Assembly: GCF_000333895.2 (NCBI RefSeq)
Contig: NZ_ANFM02000002.1
Coordinates: 62,001-126,000, forward strand
DNA length: 64,000 bases
Direction: 5' to 3'
From: Grimontia indica
GTDB taxonomy: Bacteria > Pseudomonadota > Gammaproteobacteria > Enterobacterales > Vibrionaceae
A program made the translations under genes and the position numbers. Under the pieces are notes generated by a model. It did no database searches. It saw only the letters and a program-made list of their open reading frames with translations, and was not told the origin of the DNA. Each line of letters starts with the position of its first letter. Position 1 is the stretch's first letter. Of this stretch, positions 29,268 to 39,771 are shown piece by piece.

Positions 29268-29297
29268 AAAAGCAGGCCTTCGCCTGCTTTTTTTGTT
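29268..29297. terminator. terminator between convergent trmL and chemoreceptor gene
   Basis: Stem AAAAGCAGGC / GCCTGCTTTT with a 4-nt loop and a long T-run on the plus strand; the A-rich left flank allows use on the minus strand. Confidence 0.88.
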
Positions 29298-29312
29298 TCA
29301 TCTACGTGGTTA

Positions 29313-30986
29313 TCAGGAAGCCATCCCTACCGAGACACGAAGGTTTTTCGCAATCACATTCAGCTTATCTGTCGCATTCACCAATCCGGCCACTTGATGA
29401 GCACTTTCATTGGCCATATCACTTATCTTGCTGACGTTCACGTTCACTTCTTCCACCACGCCATTTTGTTCATCCGCGGCACTCGCGACCTGAAGATTCA
29501 TGTCAGTAACACGAGACGTCGCCTCGCTCGACTGGTTAAGAAGATCAGCTGATTGATGAGAAAGCTCGATGGTCTTATCACCCATTTCACAGCTTTGCTG
29601 CATGGTGTCGACGGCTTCTTTGGTCACGCTGGTGAGCTGGGCAATCATGGTTTCAATCTCTGAGGTCGAATCATGGGTACGCTGCGCAAGGCTTCGCACT
29701 TCATCCGCGACCACAGCAAATCCACGACCTTGCTCACCGGCACGCGCCGCTTCAATGGCTGCGTTCAATGCCAATAGGTTGGTTTGCTCGGCAATACCTT
29801 TAATCACGTCCAAAACAGAAGTGATATTGGCACTGTTTTTCTCCAGCTCTGTCAGCGCCGCACTGCTTTGCGTCAGACTTTCAATCAGTTGCTGGGTTTG
29901 GCTGACCGCTTCATCATTGATGCGCATACATTCAGATGATTTGCTTGAGGCTTCTTCTGTTGCTTGCTGAGTTTGAGTGGCGTTGTTGGCAATTTCCTGC
30001 GCCGTCGCTGACATCTCGTTGACTGCTGTAGCGACTTGCAAGATCTCTCCGCTTTGCGCATCCGAATTTCGCTTCACAGCCTGCGCCGCCTCATCCAGCA
30101 GATTTACTGCATCAGAAACTTCCTGCGCGACTTTGGCAATCATGCCGTTGGTGCTTTGACGGGTGCCTTCGAGGTTTTTCTGTAACTCACCGATAATGCC
30201 GGGCTCATCCACCACGGTGGGTTTGCTGAAATCACCATCAGCTTGCACTGAAAGCGCCGCAGATACCTTATTCAAGCCTTCATAGATCCGGTTGAGAATC
30301 ATCTTAGACATGATAATGGCGACAATTAGCGCAACAATCACAGAAGCGATGACGACGAGCTCTAAGACGACAGCCTTTTCTTCAATATCGATAACCGCTG
30401 CTTCAGTGAACTTCCCCACGTCAGTCAACAAGCTGTCGACTATTTTTGTGGTTGTCTCTGCTTCCTTACCCACCACCACATCAAGGACTTCCGCTTCGTG
30501 GTAATGGCGCCCGTCAAGCTCTTTAAATACGTCTTCGACGTGAATCATCCACTTGGCATGTAAAGCTTCTAAATCGGCGAGTTTGACGCTAGCAGCCGCG
30601 AATGCAACTTGCTCTTCAGCAGTACCGTTGGTGGCACCATCGGCCAATAGCGTTTTGATTTTTATCCAATCCTCTCCGACTTTCGTTCCTAAATCATAAA
30701 AATAGGCTTTTTCTTTGTCGTAGTTTTCCTGCGCATTGGGTTCCTTGCCGATCTCAAGCGCATAGCGGAAGGCTTTGTTGTAGTGAACACGTTGCTCGAC
30801 TTGATGCTCGGTTGCTTTACTGATGGATTCAAGAACAGGAATATCACGGTGAGCGACACCTTGAACATGGCTTTCAATGTAAGCCAACTTATAGAAGACA
30901 AACGCTCCGACAAGAATTTGTATTCCACATACTAAAGCGACGAACATGGTCAGACGCTGTTTAATCGTCATTTTGTTTGCTGACAT
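29313..30986 (-). CDS. methyl-accepting chemotaxis protein
   Basis: 557 aa. N-terminal membrane segment (about 10-32), periplasmic helical sensor (about 33-205) rich in Glu and Lys, second membrane segment (about 205-228), HAMP region (228-282) and a cytoplasmic signalling domain. The hairpin tip is intact: [20 protein letters not shown] followed by [12 protein letters not shown]. No C-terminal CheR-binding pentapeptide. Ligand unknown. Start has GGAGAGG upstream. A single gene, as is typical of the many vibrio receptors. Confidence 0.95.
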   Translation of the reverse strand: MSANKMTIKQRLTMFVALVCGIQILVGAFVFYKLAYIESHVQGVAHRDIPVLESISKATEHQVEQRVHYNKAFRYALEIGKEPNAQENYDKEKAYFYDLGTKVGEDWIKIKTLLADGATNGTAEEQVAFAAASVKLADLEALHAKWMIHVEDVFKELDGRHYHEAEVLDVVVGKEAETTTKIVDSLLTDVGKFTEAAVIDIEEKAVVLELVVIASVIVALIVAIIMSKMILNRIYEGLNKVSAALSVQADGDFSKPTVVDEPGIIGELQKNLEGTRQSTNGMIAKVAQEVSDAVNLLDEAAQAVKRNSDAQSGEILQVATAVNEMSATAQEIANNATQTQQATEEASSKSSECMRINDEAVSQTQQLIESLTQSSAALTELEKNSANITSVLDVIKGIAEQTNLLALNAAIEAARAGEQGRGFAVVADEVRSLAQRTHDSTSEIETMIAQLTSVTKEAVDTMQQSCEMGDKTIELSHQSADLLNQSSEATSRVTDMNLQVASAADEQNGVVEEVNVNVSKISDMANESAHQVAGLVNATDKLNVIAKNLRVSVGMAS

Positions 30987-31119
30987 GAGTAGCCTCTCCG
31001 CTAAGCCTTCAACTGCATAGGTAGGGAGAGAGGCAGCCTCTCTCCATCAAACTTATCAATAAGGTTAGCAAAGCGTTTCTAAAATGAGAGGTTTATCGTA
31101 AATTTTGCTGACGCTATTA

Positions 31120-32490
31120 TCAGCTCAACGTTTTCAGTGTCAGGTGAACGGTCAAACCGCCTAGGCTGTTCAGGCTCGCTTTGGCGCTGCCATTATGTTG
31201 GCGCATGGCACTATCAGTAATCGCGAGCCCCAATCCTGTGCCACCGCTTTGCCTGTCACGTGCTGTCGACACGCGGTAAAAAGGCCGGAAAATATCATCC
31301 AGCATTTCTTTAGGTACGCCTCCCCCATCGTCACTGACGCTGACCGTTAACTCTCTATCACGCTGTGTGAAAGACACTTCGACTTTAGTGTCCGCATACT
31401 TAATGGCATTGCGCACAACGTTTTCCAACGCACTGCAAAGCAGGTTGCCATTTCCTTCAACGCTGGCGTCGGGAATCGTGTTGTACACCAGCGTTTTTCC
31501 GCACTCCCCCGCTTCGAACTCTGCATCTTCCAATAAGGTTTCCCAAAGTTCTGCCAGTGTCAGCACGTCACGTTCGGCATGGCTGTTAAGCTGCATACGG
31601 GAAAGAGAAAGCAAATCAGCAATCATCTGTTCCATGCGCTCAGCTTCGGTATCAATGCGCGCCAAATCTGTGCTTTCACCCTGTTTGCGAATCGCCAGTG
31701 CATTCGCCATACGAAGCCGGGTCAGTGGAGAGCGAAGCTCATGGGAGATATCGGACAGCAAACGTTGCTGCCCACTGATCATCTGATTTAATGCCGTCAC
31801 CATCTGGTTGAAGCTGGCCCCCGCTTGTGCAAACTCTCGCGGCCCTTTTTCCAAAGAAGGGTCAGTTTCAAAGCGCCCTTCGCCGACGCGTTCAGCTGCC
31901 GCCTGAAGGCGGCGTGCAGGGCGGGTGACTACCCACGCGAGCCAAAGCAATAGCGGCGTGCTGACCACCATGGTGACCAACAGCAGTTGAAAAGGTCTAT
32001 CAAGAATTTGTACGTAAAACGGCGGTTTATCGCGCCACAGCTTGCCGACGTACATCAATGCCTGAGCGCTGCCATCATCAATCAAAAACGGTCCAGCCAG
32101 CATCCATTTTCCATAAAGGCGCTGCATCGGGTCTTCTGGGTCATCAGCAAGCGTGGTGAAGTTTTTCAGCATTCTGCTGCCACCATGATGACCTCTATCC
32201 AGCAGTTCACCATCAAGCGTCGTGAAATAGATTTTCATCGGTTTACGTTCAGGTTGTTGTCTTTGTAAACGCAGCAGTTTTTGTTTGAGCGACCCTCTCA
32301 TCTCTGACACTTCTTCCGAAATTCTCTGAGCCAGCTCTTTAAACTCAGTTTGCATCCCAGTGGGCACAGTATGTTGCTGACGAGGGTCACTGTGTTGCGC
32401 CGCTAATACAGCAATCAACACCAATAGCAAAGTCAGCCAGAAGATGGCAAAAATACGGCCATAAAGACTCTTGATGGTCGGCAGTTTCAT
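31120..32490 (-). CDS. cpxA: envelope stress sensor histidine kinase CpxA
   Basis: 456 aa. Two membrane segments (about 10-31 and 166-188) flank a periplasmic sensor; then HAMP, the H-box SDISHELRSPLTRLR with phospho-acceptor His250, and an ATPase domain with the N-box NVVRNAIKYAD and G-boxes DDGGGVP and GGTGLGLAI. It senses envelope misfolding, phosphorylates CpxR, and is held off by CpxP. The start codon overlaps the cpxR stop by one base, so it is coupled to cpxR. Confidence 0.96.
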   Translation of the reverse strand: MKLPTIKSLYGRIFAIFWLTLLLVLIAVLAAQHSDPRQQHTVPTGMQTEFKELAQRISEEVSEMRGSLKQKLLRLQRQQPERKPMKIYFTTLDGELLDRGHHGGSRMLKNFTTLADDPEDPMQRLYGKWMLAGPFLIDDGSAQALMYVGKLWRDKPPFYVQILDRPFQLLLVTMVVSTPLLLWLAWVVTRPARRLQAAAERVGEGRFETDPSLEKGPREFAQAGASFNQMVTALNQMISGQQRLLSDISHELRSPLTRLRMANALAIRKQGESTDLARIDTEAERMEQMIADLLSLSRMQLNSHAERDVLTLAELWETLLEDAEFEAGECGKTLVYNTIPDASVEGNGNLLCSALENVVRNAIKYADTKVEVSFTQRDRELTVSVSDDGGGVPKEMLDDIFRPFYRVSTARDRQSGGTGLGLAITDSAMRQHNGSAKASLNSLGGLTVHLTLKTLS

Positions 32491-33185
32491 TATGCCTCCA
32501 CCAGCAAATAGCCACGGCCGCGCAGGGTTTTAATTCGCGGCTTGCCATCTTCACGTTCAGGCAGTTTTTTCCGGATGTTGGAGATATGCATGTCGATGGC
32601 GCGATCAAACGGGGCAAGACGTTTTCCGAGCACATTCAGGCTGATATCTGCCTTTGCTACCACGCTTCCCGGCTGTTTCACCAGATACGCTAGCAAAGCG
32701 GTTTCCGTGCCGGTCATCTCAATCAGCTGAGACTGGCAATACACTTCCATTTTGCCGGGATAGATCACGATATCCTGATATTCGAGCTTGTCTTGGTTAT
32801 CGTCTGATCGCTTGTCTTCGCCAGCCTTCGCGGTGCGGCGCAAAATAGCGCGCATACGGGCGAGCAACTCACGATCAGAGAAAGGTTTTGGCAGGTAATC
32901 GTCCGCACCGAGTTCCAACCCCATCACGCGGTCAATCTCTTCACCCTTAGCGGTCAGCATCAATACCGGGGTTTCCCAGCTATCGCGAAGACGGCGCAAG
33001 GTTTCCATGCCATTCAGTACCGGCATCATCACATCCAGCAGCACCAAATCGGTGCTTTCACTGATCTTATCCAGGCCTTCCTGACCATTATTGGCGGTAT
33101 CCACCTGGTAGCCTTCCAGCTCCAATAAGTCATGAAGTAGGCTGGTCAGTTCTGTGTCGTCATCAATAAGAAGAATGTTTGCCAT
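32490..33185 (-). CDS. cpxR: envelope stress response regulator CpxR
   Basis: 231 aa OmpR-family regulator. Receiver domain with acidic pocket D8-D9 and phospho-acceptor D51 (LLDVMMP) and the conserved Lys in PKPF; C-terminal winged helix (about 130-231) ending in LRGRGYLL. Divergent from cpxP across a region containing phased GTAAA boxes, so both operons are likely under its control. Confidence 0.97.
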   Translation of the reverse strand: MANILLIDDDTELTSLLHDLLELEGYQVDTANNGQEGLDKISESTDLVLLDVMMPVLNGMETLRRLRDSWETPVLMLTAKGEEIDRVMGLELGADDYLPKPFSDRELLARMRAILRRTAKAGEDKRSDDNQDKLEYQDIVIYPGKMEVYCQSQLIEMTGTETALLAYLVKQPGSVVAKADISLNVLGKRLAPFDRAIDMHISNIRKKLPEREDGKPRIKTLRGRGYLLVEA

Positions 33186-33260
33186 GGGGTGCGCCTAATA
33201 CTGTGTTGTTATGGCTAGTATCTGCCATTCATCGAGCTGATTCCATGTGTAAGTCTTAGC

Positions 33261-33285
33261 TTTACCCGCCTTTACATTGCTTTAC
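33261..33285. promoter_or_regulatory. CpxR box array between cpxRA and cpxP
   Basis: TTTAC at 33261, 33271 and 33281, that is on the minus strand three GTAAA half-sites each separated by 5 nt. The CpxR consensus is GTAAA-N5-GTAAA, so two overlapping boxes share the middle half-site. A further TTTAC lies at 33302. Confidence 0.8.
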
Positions 33286-33364
33286 GTAGGCAGAACACCG
33301 GTTTACATCCCAGTGGGTAAAGTTACTCCCATCAAGCGACACAACAAAAACCGGAGAGAACACC

Positions 33365-33847
33365 ATGAAATTTTCAAAACGTATTGCTGCAACTGTTATC
33401 GCCCTGCCTCTGATGATGGGCTCAATGTCTGCCATGGCATTTGGCGGCAAACATCACGGTGGTGAAGGTATGCACGGCGGTAAAGGCATGATGGGTAAAC
33501 ACCTGTTGCGTGGCGTTGACCTGACCGACGAGCAAAAGGCAGAACTGAAAACCCTTCGCGAGCAAAAACGCGAAGCTATGAAAGCCAACAAAGGCGAATT
33601 CCGTACCCAGATGATGGCAGAACGCCAACAGATGCAAGAGCTGATGCTGGCAGATAACTTCGATGAAGCAGCTGTTCGCGCACTGGCAGAAAAGATGGTT
33701 GACCAGCAGGTCGAGCGCCGTATAGCCATGGTAAAAAGCCAACACGAAATGATGAGCATTCTGACACCTGAGCAAAAAGTTCAGGTTAAAGAAAACATGG
33801 ATAAGATGGCCGAGCGCATGCAAAAACGCATGGAAGATCGCGGCTAA
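33365..33847 (+). CDS. cpxP: periplasmic Cpx adaptor / chaperone CpxP
   Basis: 160 aa. Cleavable signal peptide ending around MSAMAFG (residues 1-25), a Gly/His/Met-rich segment (26-46), then helical domain with two LTxxQ motifs, LTDEQ near residue 53 and LTPEQ near 137, as in the CpxP/Spy family. It inhibits CpxA and scavenges misfolded proteins. The His/Met-rich stretch could bind copper or zinc, an inference only. Own terminator downstream. Confidence 0.93.
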   Translation: MKFSKRIAATVIALPLMMGSMSAMAFGGKHHGGEGMHGGKGMMGKHLLRGVDLTDEQKAELKTLREQKREAMKANKGEFRTQMMAERQQMQELMLADNFDEAAVRALAEKMVDQQVERRIAMVKSQHEMMSILTPEQKVQVKENMDKMAERMQKRMEDRG

Positions 33848-33874
33848 CCGCCCTTTCCCCTCAATAAGTTCCCC

Positions 33875-33904
33875 AAAATGCCGGCCCTTGCCGGCATTTG
33901 TCTT
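33875..33904 (+). terminator. cpxP terminator
   Basis: 10-bp perfect stem AAATGCCGGC / GCCGGCATTT with a 4-nt loop, then TTTGTCTTT. Confidence 0.8.
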
Positions 33905-33994
33905 TCTGCCTCTGAACGCCAGTCTGATGCGGTGCATTAATTTGTCGTAAAAAAACGTTATACTGCGAACACTTAAATCACGCTGATAGTGCTC

Positions 33995-34891
33995 ATGACT
34001 GAAAGATACGCCCGACTCGTTCAGACCGCTGCGTGGGCAGCGACCATTACTGCTACCTTCTTGCTTTTAATGAAGCTTTTTACCTGGTGGTACACAGGCT
34101 CGGTCAGCCTGCTGGCATCTCTTGTCGACTCCCTGATTGACCTTCTCGCGTCGGTCACCAATCTCGTCGTTGTCAGATATGCACTTCAACCTGCCGATGA
34201 AGAGCACAAGTTCGGACACGGTAAAGCGGAGTCTCTCGCCGCCCTCGCACAGGCAGCATTTATTGTCGGTTCTGCCTGTTTCCTGCTGCTCAATGGCGTC
34301 GAGCGACTGTTCAAACCGACTGAGTTGAACCACCCCGAGGCGGGTGTGCTCATCAGTGGTATCGCGACGCTGATCACCGGTGGCTTAGTCCTATTCCAGA
34401 AATGGGTGGTTCGCAAAACAGGTAGTCAGGCGATTGCAGCAGATTCCCTGCATTACCAATCTGACCTTCTGATGAACATTGCCATTATCGTGGCACTCGG
34501 ACTGGCATGGTACGGCTTCCCTATGGCGGACGCGATTTTCGCCATTGGTATCGGCGTCTTTATTCTGGTCAGTGCCTTTAGGATGGCGAATGAGGCAGTG
34601 CAGTCGCTGCTTGACCGCCAGCTTCCAGTAGAAGATCAGGAGAAGATTTATACCTTGGCATCGACGGTACCGGGTGTAGAAGGCGTGCATGATCTTCGTA
34701 CTCGTCAGGCAGGTGCAACCCGCTTTATTCAGCTTCACCTTGAACTGGACGACAACCTCAAGCTGGTCGATGCGCACCGGATCGCAGATGCGGTAGAAGA
34801 CCGCCTGGAGGTCGCCTACCCCGGCGCAGATATCCTTATTCACCAAGATCCGGTCTCAATCGTAGGAAAATCACCGCGCGAACAAATTTAA
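33995..34891 (+). CDS. fieF: ferrous iron / zinc efflux pump FieF (YiiP)
   Basis: 298 aa cation diffusion facilitator. Six membrane helices; transport-site aspartates D45 and D49 in [11 protein letters not shown] carry the E. coli numbers when the ATG at 33995 is used, and LHYQSD gives the other two ligands. C-terminal cytoplasmic metal-binding domain begins near residue 210 ([18 protein letters not shown]). A GTG two codons earlier is possible. Conserved between cpxP and pfkA, as in E. coli. Confidence 0.95.
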   Translation: MTERYARLVQTAAWAATITATFLLLMKLFTWWYTGSVSLLASLVDSLIDLLASVTNLVVVRYALQPADEEHKFGHGKAESLAALAQAAFIVGSACFLLLNGVERLFKPTELNHPEAGVLISGIATLITGGLVLFQKWVVRKTGSQAIAADSLHYQSDLLMNIAIIVALGLAWYGFPMADAIFAIGIGVFILVSAFRMANEAVQSLLDRQLPVEDQEKIYTLASTVPGVEGVHDLRTRQAGATRFIQLHLELDDNLKLVDAHRIADAVEDRLEVAYPGADILIHQDPVSIVGKSPREQI

Positions 34892-35150
34892 TACACATTG
34901 GCGCACGAATATTTGCAACGGTTACTGATATTTATCAACGAAAAACGTTAGCAAAATTGTAATAGTCTTTCATAAGTAGGAAAGTTACAGTTTCAAACGA
35001 AGTGCCAGCAGGCTAAACTGGCACGTCTCGGATGTTGAGGCAAACCCGCGTTACCCGCTAAGACTTTCAACGGAAAGCAGGGGTGGGATGATAGCGCCAA
35101 CATAGAGTCAATGGATTTGAAATTTCAATTCCCAAAGTCAGAGGGTAACC

Positions 35151-36113
35151 ATGGTTAGTAAAATTGGTGTTTTGACCAGTGGCGGTGACGCCCCGGGTAT
35201 GAATGCAGCGATTCGTGGCGTTGTTCGCGCCGCATTGAGCGAAGGTCTGGAAGTTTACGGTATTTACGACGGCTATCAGGGTCTGCATCAAAATCGTATC
35301 GAGAAACTGAACCGCACCAGCGTGTCAGACATTATCAACAAAGGCGGCACCTTCCTGGGTTCTGCGCGCTTCCCTGAGTTCAAAGAAGAGAAAGTGCGTG
35401 AGCAAGCCATCCAGAACATGAAGATGCACGGCATCGACGCTCTGGTTGTGATCGGCGGTGACGGTTCTTACATGGGTGCGAAGAAGCTGACTGAAATGGG
35501 CTTCCCATGTATCGGTCTGCCAGGCACTATCGACAACGATATTCCAGGTACTGACTACACCATTGGCTACCTGACTGCACTGAACACCGTTGTTGAAGCG
35601 ATTGACCGTCTGCGTGATACGTCTTCTTCTCACCAGCGTATTTCTATCGTTGAAGTCATGGGCCGCCACTGTGGTGACCTGACTCTGATGGCATCTATCG
35701 CAGGTGGCTGTGAATACTTCATTACCCCAGAAATCGGTTTGGACAAAGAGAACCTGATTTCAAAGATCAAAGAAGGTATCTACAAGGGTAAGAAGCACGC
35801 CATTATCGCTATCACTGAGCTAATGACTGACACCAATGAACTGGCGAAGTACATTGAAGCGGAAACTGGCCGTGAGACCCGTGCAACTATCCTGGGTCAC
35901 ATTCAGCGCGGTGGTCAGCCACGTGCGTTTGACCGTATTCTGGCATCACGTATGGGTGCTTACGCGGTTGAACTGCTGATGCAAGGTGAAGGTGGTCGTT
36001 GTGTGGGCGTTCAGAACGAACAGCTGGTTCACCACGACATCATCGATGCTATCGACAACATGCGCCGTCCATTCCGCAAGGATCTGTACGACGTGGCAAC
36101 CAAGCTGTTCTAA
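35151..36113 (+). CDS. pfkA: 6-phosphofructokinase I
   Basis: 320 aa, the E. coli length. ATP-dependent committed step of glycolysis. Motifs: [18 protein letters not shown] at the start, [12 protein letters not shown] near 103, and [12 protein letters not shown] with the catalytic Asp near 127. Leader of about 260 nt carries a stem GTGCCAG / CTGGCAC at 35002-35024 of unknown use. Codon bias indicates high expression. Ends at a strong terminator. Confidence 0.98.
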   Translation: MVSKIGVLTSGGDAPGMNAAIRGVVRAALSEGLEVYGIYDGYQGLHQNRIEKLNRTSVSDIINKGGTFLGSARFPEFKEEKVREQAIQNMKMHGIDALVVIGGDGSYMGAKKLTEMGFPCIGLPGTIDNDIPGTDYTIGYLTALNTVVEAIDRLRDTSSSHQRISIVEVMGRHCGDLTLMASIAGGCEYFITPEIGLDKENLISKIKEGIYKGKKHAIIAITELMTDTNELAKYIEAETGRETRATILGHIQRGGQPRAFDRILASRMGAYAVELLMQGEGGRCVGVQNEQLVHHDIIDAIDNMRRPFRKDLYDVATKLF

Positions 36114-36128
36114 TTCAGCATTGGTCGA

Positions 36129-36160
36129 AAAAAAACGGAGCCTAATGGCTCCGTTTTTTG
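36129..36160. terminator. pfkA terminator
   Basis: Stem AAAAAACGGAGCC / GGCTCCGTTTTTT with a 4-nt loop; bidirectional, also placed to stop cysE transcripts from the other side. Confidence 0.9.
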
Positions 36161-36195
36161 TATCCGCTGTTCGTCTCGTTTCAGGCAGGTGACAC

Positions 36196-37053
36196 TCAGA
36201 TACCATCACCTTCGCTAAAGCTCTGCCCGCACTTAAACTTCTGGTCCATATCGAACGAAGGTTTGTCACTGCTTGGCGCACCGACAATCTTGGCAGGCAC
36301 ACCCGCCGCTGTGGTGTGCGGTGGCACATGGATAAGCACCACTGAACATGCCGCGACTTTCGCCCCTTCACCCACTTCGATATTGCCAAGGACTTTTGCC
36401 CCGGCACCAATCATTACGCCGGAGCGGATTTTTGGGTGACGGTCGCCGGACTCTTTACCGGTACCACCTAAAGTCACATCCTGAAGAATGGAAACATCAT
36501 CTTCAATCACCGCGGTTTCACCCACGACAATGCCGGTTGCATGGTCAAACATGATGCCGCGGCCAATGCGCGCCGCCGGGTGAACATCGACCTGGCAGGC
36601 CACGGAAATCTGATTCTGCAAATAGACTGCCAATTCACGGCGGCCTTGATGCCAGAGCCAGTTAGCCACACGGAACCCTTGCAGGGCATGAAAACCTTTT
36701 AGATAAAGCAATGGCGTGGAGTAAAGCTCAACGGCAGGATCGCGCTCCACCGTGGCGCAGATATCACAAGCCGCCGACTCGGCAATACTGCTGTCACCGG
36801 CATACGCTTCTTCAATCACTTCACGCACCGCCATAGCAGGCATGCTCGGCGTAGCAAGCTTGTTAGCCAGAATATAGCTCAGCGCACCACCCAAGGAGTC
36901 ATGTTTGATGATAGTGGCATGAAAGAAACTCGCGAGCATAGGCTCACGCTCTGATTGCTCCTTCGCCTCACGCTTGATGGCCTTCCAGACTTTTTCCTGC
37001 TGGCATTTTTTATCGCGGCCTTCACCGCACATCCTTTGCATCTTTTTACCCAT
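36196..37053 (-). CDS. cysE: serine O-acetyltransferase
   Basis: 285 aa. Makes O-acetylserine, the cysteine precursor. Helical N-terminal domain (EPMLASFFHATIIKHDSLGG) and C-terminal left-handed hexapeptide beta-helix with HPAARIGRGIMFDHATG and DVTLGGTGKESGDRHPKI. The C-terminus ends in Gly-Asp-Gly-Ile, whose terminal Ile docks into CysK. The N-terminus has three candidate ATGs (37053, 37041, 37032); none has a decisive ribosome site, so the first ~8 residues are uncertain. Confidence 0.95.
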   Translation of the reverse strand: MGKKMQRMCGEGRDKKCQQEKVWKAIKREAKEQSEREPMLASFFHATIIKHDSLGGALSYILANKLATPSMPAMAVREVIEEAYAGDSSIAESAACDICATVERDPAVELYSTPLLYLKGFHALQGFRVANWLWHQGRRELAVYLQNQISVACQVDVHPAARIGRGIMFDHATGIVVGETAVIEDDVSILQDVTLGGTGKESGDRHPKIRSGVMIGAGAKVLGNIEVGEGAKVAACSVVLIHVPPHTTAAGVPAKIVGAPSSDKPSFDMDQKFKCGQSFSEGDGI

Positions 37054-37211
37054 ACCTGCTGTCAGTACATTGCTTTATGCTTCGATCATTCCATGCTCTT
37101 TCCGCGGCATTTCGGCGAAGCATTGACCTAAGTGTGACATAGAACGCCAAACAACCCAACACTACCGATTGGTCTGTCAGCTTGGTTGACCTTCTCCTTG
37201 CTGTTTGTCGC

Positions 37212-37247
37212 AAAAACAAAAAACGCGAGACCTTAGTCCCGCGTTTT
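37212..37247 (-). terminator. gpsA terminator
   Basis: Stem AAAACGCG-A-GAC / GTC-C-CGCGTTTT with one mismatch; on the minus strand followed by TTTTTTGTTTTTG, 25 nt after the gpsA stop. It separates gpsA from cysE. Confidence 0.85.
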
Positions 37248-37271
37248 GTTAGACCCGACTGAACGGAGAAA

Positions 37272-38288
37272 CTATTCAGAGGTACGTTGGCGCGCCAACA
37301 GATCCTGCGCCGCCTGACGGGCATCTTTGCCCTCATACAACACCTGGAAAATCTGCTCGACGATAGGCATTTCAACGCCAGTGCGTTTTGCCAGTGCGCG
37401 AACTTCTTTGGTATTACGGTAGCCTTCGACCACCTGACCAATTTCATCCTGCGCTTCATCAACGCCTTTACCTTGACCCAGTGCCAGACCAAAACGGCGG
37501 TTGCGGGATTGGTTGTCGGTACAGGTCAGTACCAAATCACCCAAACCCGCCATACCCATAAAGGTCTCACGCTCTGCACCCAGCGCCACGCCAAGACGTG
37601 TCAACTCAGCAAGGCCACGGGTGATAAGTGCGGTACGGGCATTGGCACCAAAGCCAATGCCGTCAGACATCCCCGCGCCAATCGCAATCACGTTTTTCAC
37701 CGCGCCACCAAGCTGCATACCGATAAAGTCGCTATTGGCATAAACGCGGAAAGAGCGCGCACAGTGCACTTTTTCCTGCAGCTCAGCCAGAAACTCAGCG
37801 TTTGGTGAAGCAACCGAGATAGCTGTAGGCAAACCTGCCGCCAACTCTTTGGCAAACGTTGGGCCAGACAATACTGCCATTGGCACGTCCTCACCCAGTT
37901 GCTCGCGCGCGACGTCCTGCAACAGGCGGCCGGTTTCTGGCTCAAGGCCTTTGGTCGCCCAGCAGATACGCTGGTCATCACGAAGGAAAGGTTTCACCTG
38001 TGCCAGCACCAGACCAAACACATGGCTTGGCACCACCACCAGAATATCCCTGCTGGCTTGAATAGATGCTTCAAGATCAGCACTCAGGATCAGTGAGTCG
38101 GGAAATGCGACACCCGGCAGAAACGCTTCATTTGAGCGATCAATTTCGAGCTGTGCCATATGCTCTGGCTCGTGACCCCACAGCACCACATTGGCGCCAT
38201 TCCGGGCCAGTGAGATTGCGAGAGACGTACCGTAAGAGCCTGCGCCCAGAACGGTCATTGCCACATTGGCGTTGGCGATATCTGTCAT
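37272..38288 (-). CDS. gpsA: glycerol-3-phosphate dehydrogenase [NAD(P)+]
   Basis: 338 aa. Reduces dihydroxyacetone phosphate to sn-glycerol-3-phosphate for phospholipid synthesis. Rossmann loop [12 protein letters not shown] near residue 13, SGPTFAKE near 140, the catalytic Lys in [13 protein letters not shown] near 194, and [10 protein letters not shown] near 255. Third gene of yibN-secB-gpsA, 22 nt after secB. Confidence 0.97.
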   Translation of the reverse strand: MTDIANANVAMTVLGAGSYGTSLAISLARNGANVVLWGHEPEHMAQLEIDRSNEAFLPGVAFPDSLILSADLEASIQASRDILVVVPSHVFGLVLAQVKPFLRDDQRICWATKGLEPETGRLLQDVAREQLGEDVPMAVLSGPTFAKELAAGLPTAISVASPNAEFLAELQEKVHCARSFRVYANSDFIGMQLGGAVKNVIAIGAGMSDGIGFGANARTALITRGLAELTRLGVALGAERETFMGMAGLGDLVLTCTDNQSRNRRFGLALGQGKGVDEAQDEIGQVVEGYRNTKEVRALAKRTGVEMPIVEQIFQVLYEGKDARQAAQDLLARQRTSE

Positions 38289-38310
38289 GTGTCGACCTTA
38301 AAATTACTGA

Positions 38311-38784
38311 TTACGCGTCAGCGCCGTCTTTTTCTTGCGCTTGTTGGCTTTGCAGGTAGTTCATGAATAGCGCATCAAAGTTAACTGGTGCCAGGTTCAG
38401 TTGTGGGAAGGTACCTTTCACTACCAGGCTAGAAATCGTTTCACGCGCGTATGGGAACAGGATGTTCGGGCAGAATGCACCCAGGCAGTGTGCCAGTTGT
38501 GGCGCTTCCATACCGTCTACAGAGAAGATACCACCTTGCTGAACTTCACAAAGGAATGCGTTCTCGTCGCCGTTTTTCACGGTCACAGTCAGACGCAGAA
38601 CCACTTCATAAACACCTTCGCCCAGTTCACGGCTTTGGGTATCCAGATCCAGGTTTACATCTGGGTTCCACTCTTGCTGAAACACTTCTGGAGAGTTAGG
38701 CGCTTCGAAAGAAACATCTTTCAGGAAGATACGTTGAATCGCGAAGTTCTGTTGCGCTTGTGGGTTAGTTGCTGCTTCAGCCAT
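38311..38784 (-). CDS. secB: protein-export chaperone SecB
   Basis: 157 aa tetrameric cytosolic chaperone that holds preproteins unfolded for SecA. Landmarks: [19 protein letters not shown] near residue 17, LRLTVTVKN near 65, and the C-terminal [10 protein letters not shown]. The acidic tail after that block ends EKDGADA. Sits between yibN and gpsA, the arrangement found in E. coli. Confidence 0.97.
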   Translation of the reverse strand: MAEAATNPQAQQNFAIQRIFLKDVSFEAPNSPEVFQQEWNPDVNLDLDTQSRELGEGVYEVVLRLTVTVKNGDENAFLCEVQQGGIFSVDGMEAPQLAHCLGAFCPNILFPYARETISSLVVKGTFPQLNLAPVNFDALFMNYLQSQQAQEKDGADA

Positions 38785-38883
38785 AGTGATAAATCCTTGT
38801 TATTTAGACAAATGCTTTCACGCATTTTAAAACGATTCAGGCAGCTCACTGAGCTGCCTTCAGAATAGTGAAACCGTCTTTGG

Positions 38884-39324
38884 TTACTTTTTCTTCTTGC
38901 TGCGGATCAGTGGCAGGTTCGCCTCATTCCACGAGATCAGGCCATCTTTCAGAACATTCACGTTCTCGTAACCGGCTTTTGCCAGCACGTTGGCGCTTTC
39001 AATCGCCGTTTGACCAGTCTTACACACCAAGATGATTGGGTCAGACTTATGTTTTTCAATCTCAGCGGCGTTATTCGCTTTGATGTCTTTCACCAAAACG
39101 TGAAGTGCGCCCGCAATATGACCCGCGCGGTAATCATCGCGGCTACGGATATCAACAAACACACCCTTTTCGCGGTTAACCAAGATAGTCGCATCGCTTG
39201 GCGTAATGATTTTATAAAGTGCGGTTTTCTGTTTGATGACTGACAGGATCAGCGCAACAACCAGACCCACCCACACCAGGGACAAGATCAAGTTAGCTTG
39301 TACAAATTCAATAAACTGCTGCAT
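38884..39324 (-). CDS. yibN: membrane-anchored rhodanese-like protein
   Basis: 146 aa. N-terminal membrane segment (about residues 12-30) and one rhodanese domain (about 45-137) with the active-site loop VCKTGQTA holding Cys101; FVDIRSRDDYRAGHIAGA is the CH2A-type block. Lys-rich C-terminus. Sulfurtransferase activity is likely but the acceptor is unknown; homologues in E. coli are linked to protein export. First gene of the secB operon. Confidence 0.92.
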   Translation of the reverse strand: MQQFIEFVQANLILSLVWVGLVVALILSVIKQKTALYKIITPSDATILVNREKGVFVDIRSRDDYRAGHIAGALHVLVKDIKANNAAEIEKHKSDPIILVCKTGQTAIESANVLAKAGYENVNVLKDGLISWNEANLPLIRSKKKK

Positions 39325-39771
39325 GGCTCGCTTCTACTAAGTGTCGGCACAAAAAATCGAACCCGAGTATAACCTTCAAACTGTGCAAATACAGCATGGG
39401 CTTGGATTTCCATGCCCCCGCTCACTGACAACAGGATCAAAAAGCTTGAAATCGGTCACATTCGCCTCAATATCTGTCCTACACGGGGAATGTTATTTCC
39501 GGGCGTATTCTGCTCAGCTCACCCAGTTGAAGCGAAAGATAAGCGACTGATCTGTTTACTTACTACAAAATTTTCTTTGGTGCTCTTCAATAACGAGACC
39601 CTTTCGAAAAGGTAAGACTCTTGCGCAGACCAGTAAATGCAAGGCTCGGCACCCTCCATTACAGTTTTTGTTGAAAATTTAGCGAAAAAGTTTGCCTACT
39701 GCTTAACCAATAAAATGTAGTAAAGTTACGCTAATTCACGAATATTGAAATCGACATAAAGAGGACACCGT
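39325..39771. other. intergenic region, divergent promoters of yibN and gpmM
   Basis: 447 nt. Short plus-strand frames (e.g. 39341-39550) have no recognisable family and no ribosome site. AT-rich stretches near 39670-39760 suit the gpmM promoter; no regulator site was identified. Confidence 0.4.

Noticed and set aside
28204-29301. 365-codon minus-strand open frame across tpiA and trmL
   Set aside because: Opposite-strand shadow of two strongly conserved genes; Cys/Phe-rich composition with no family resemblance.
39341-39550. 69-codon plus-strand frame upstream of gpmM
   Set aside because: No ribosome site, ordinary composition for a spacer, no family resemblance.
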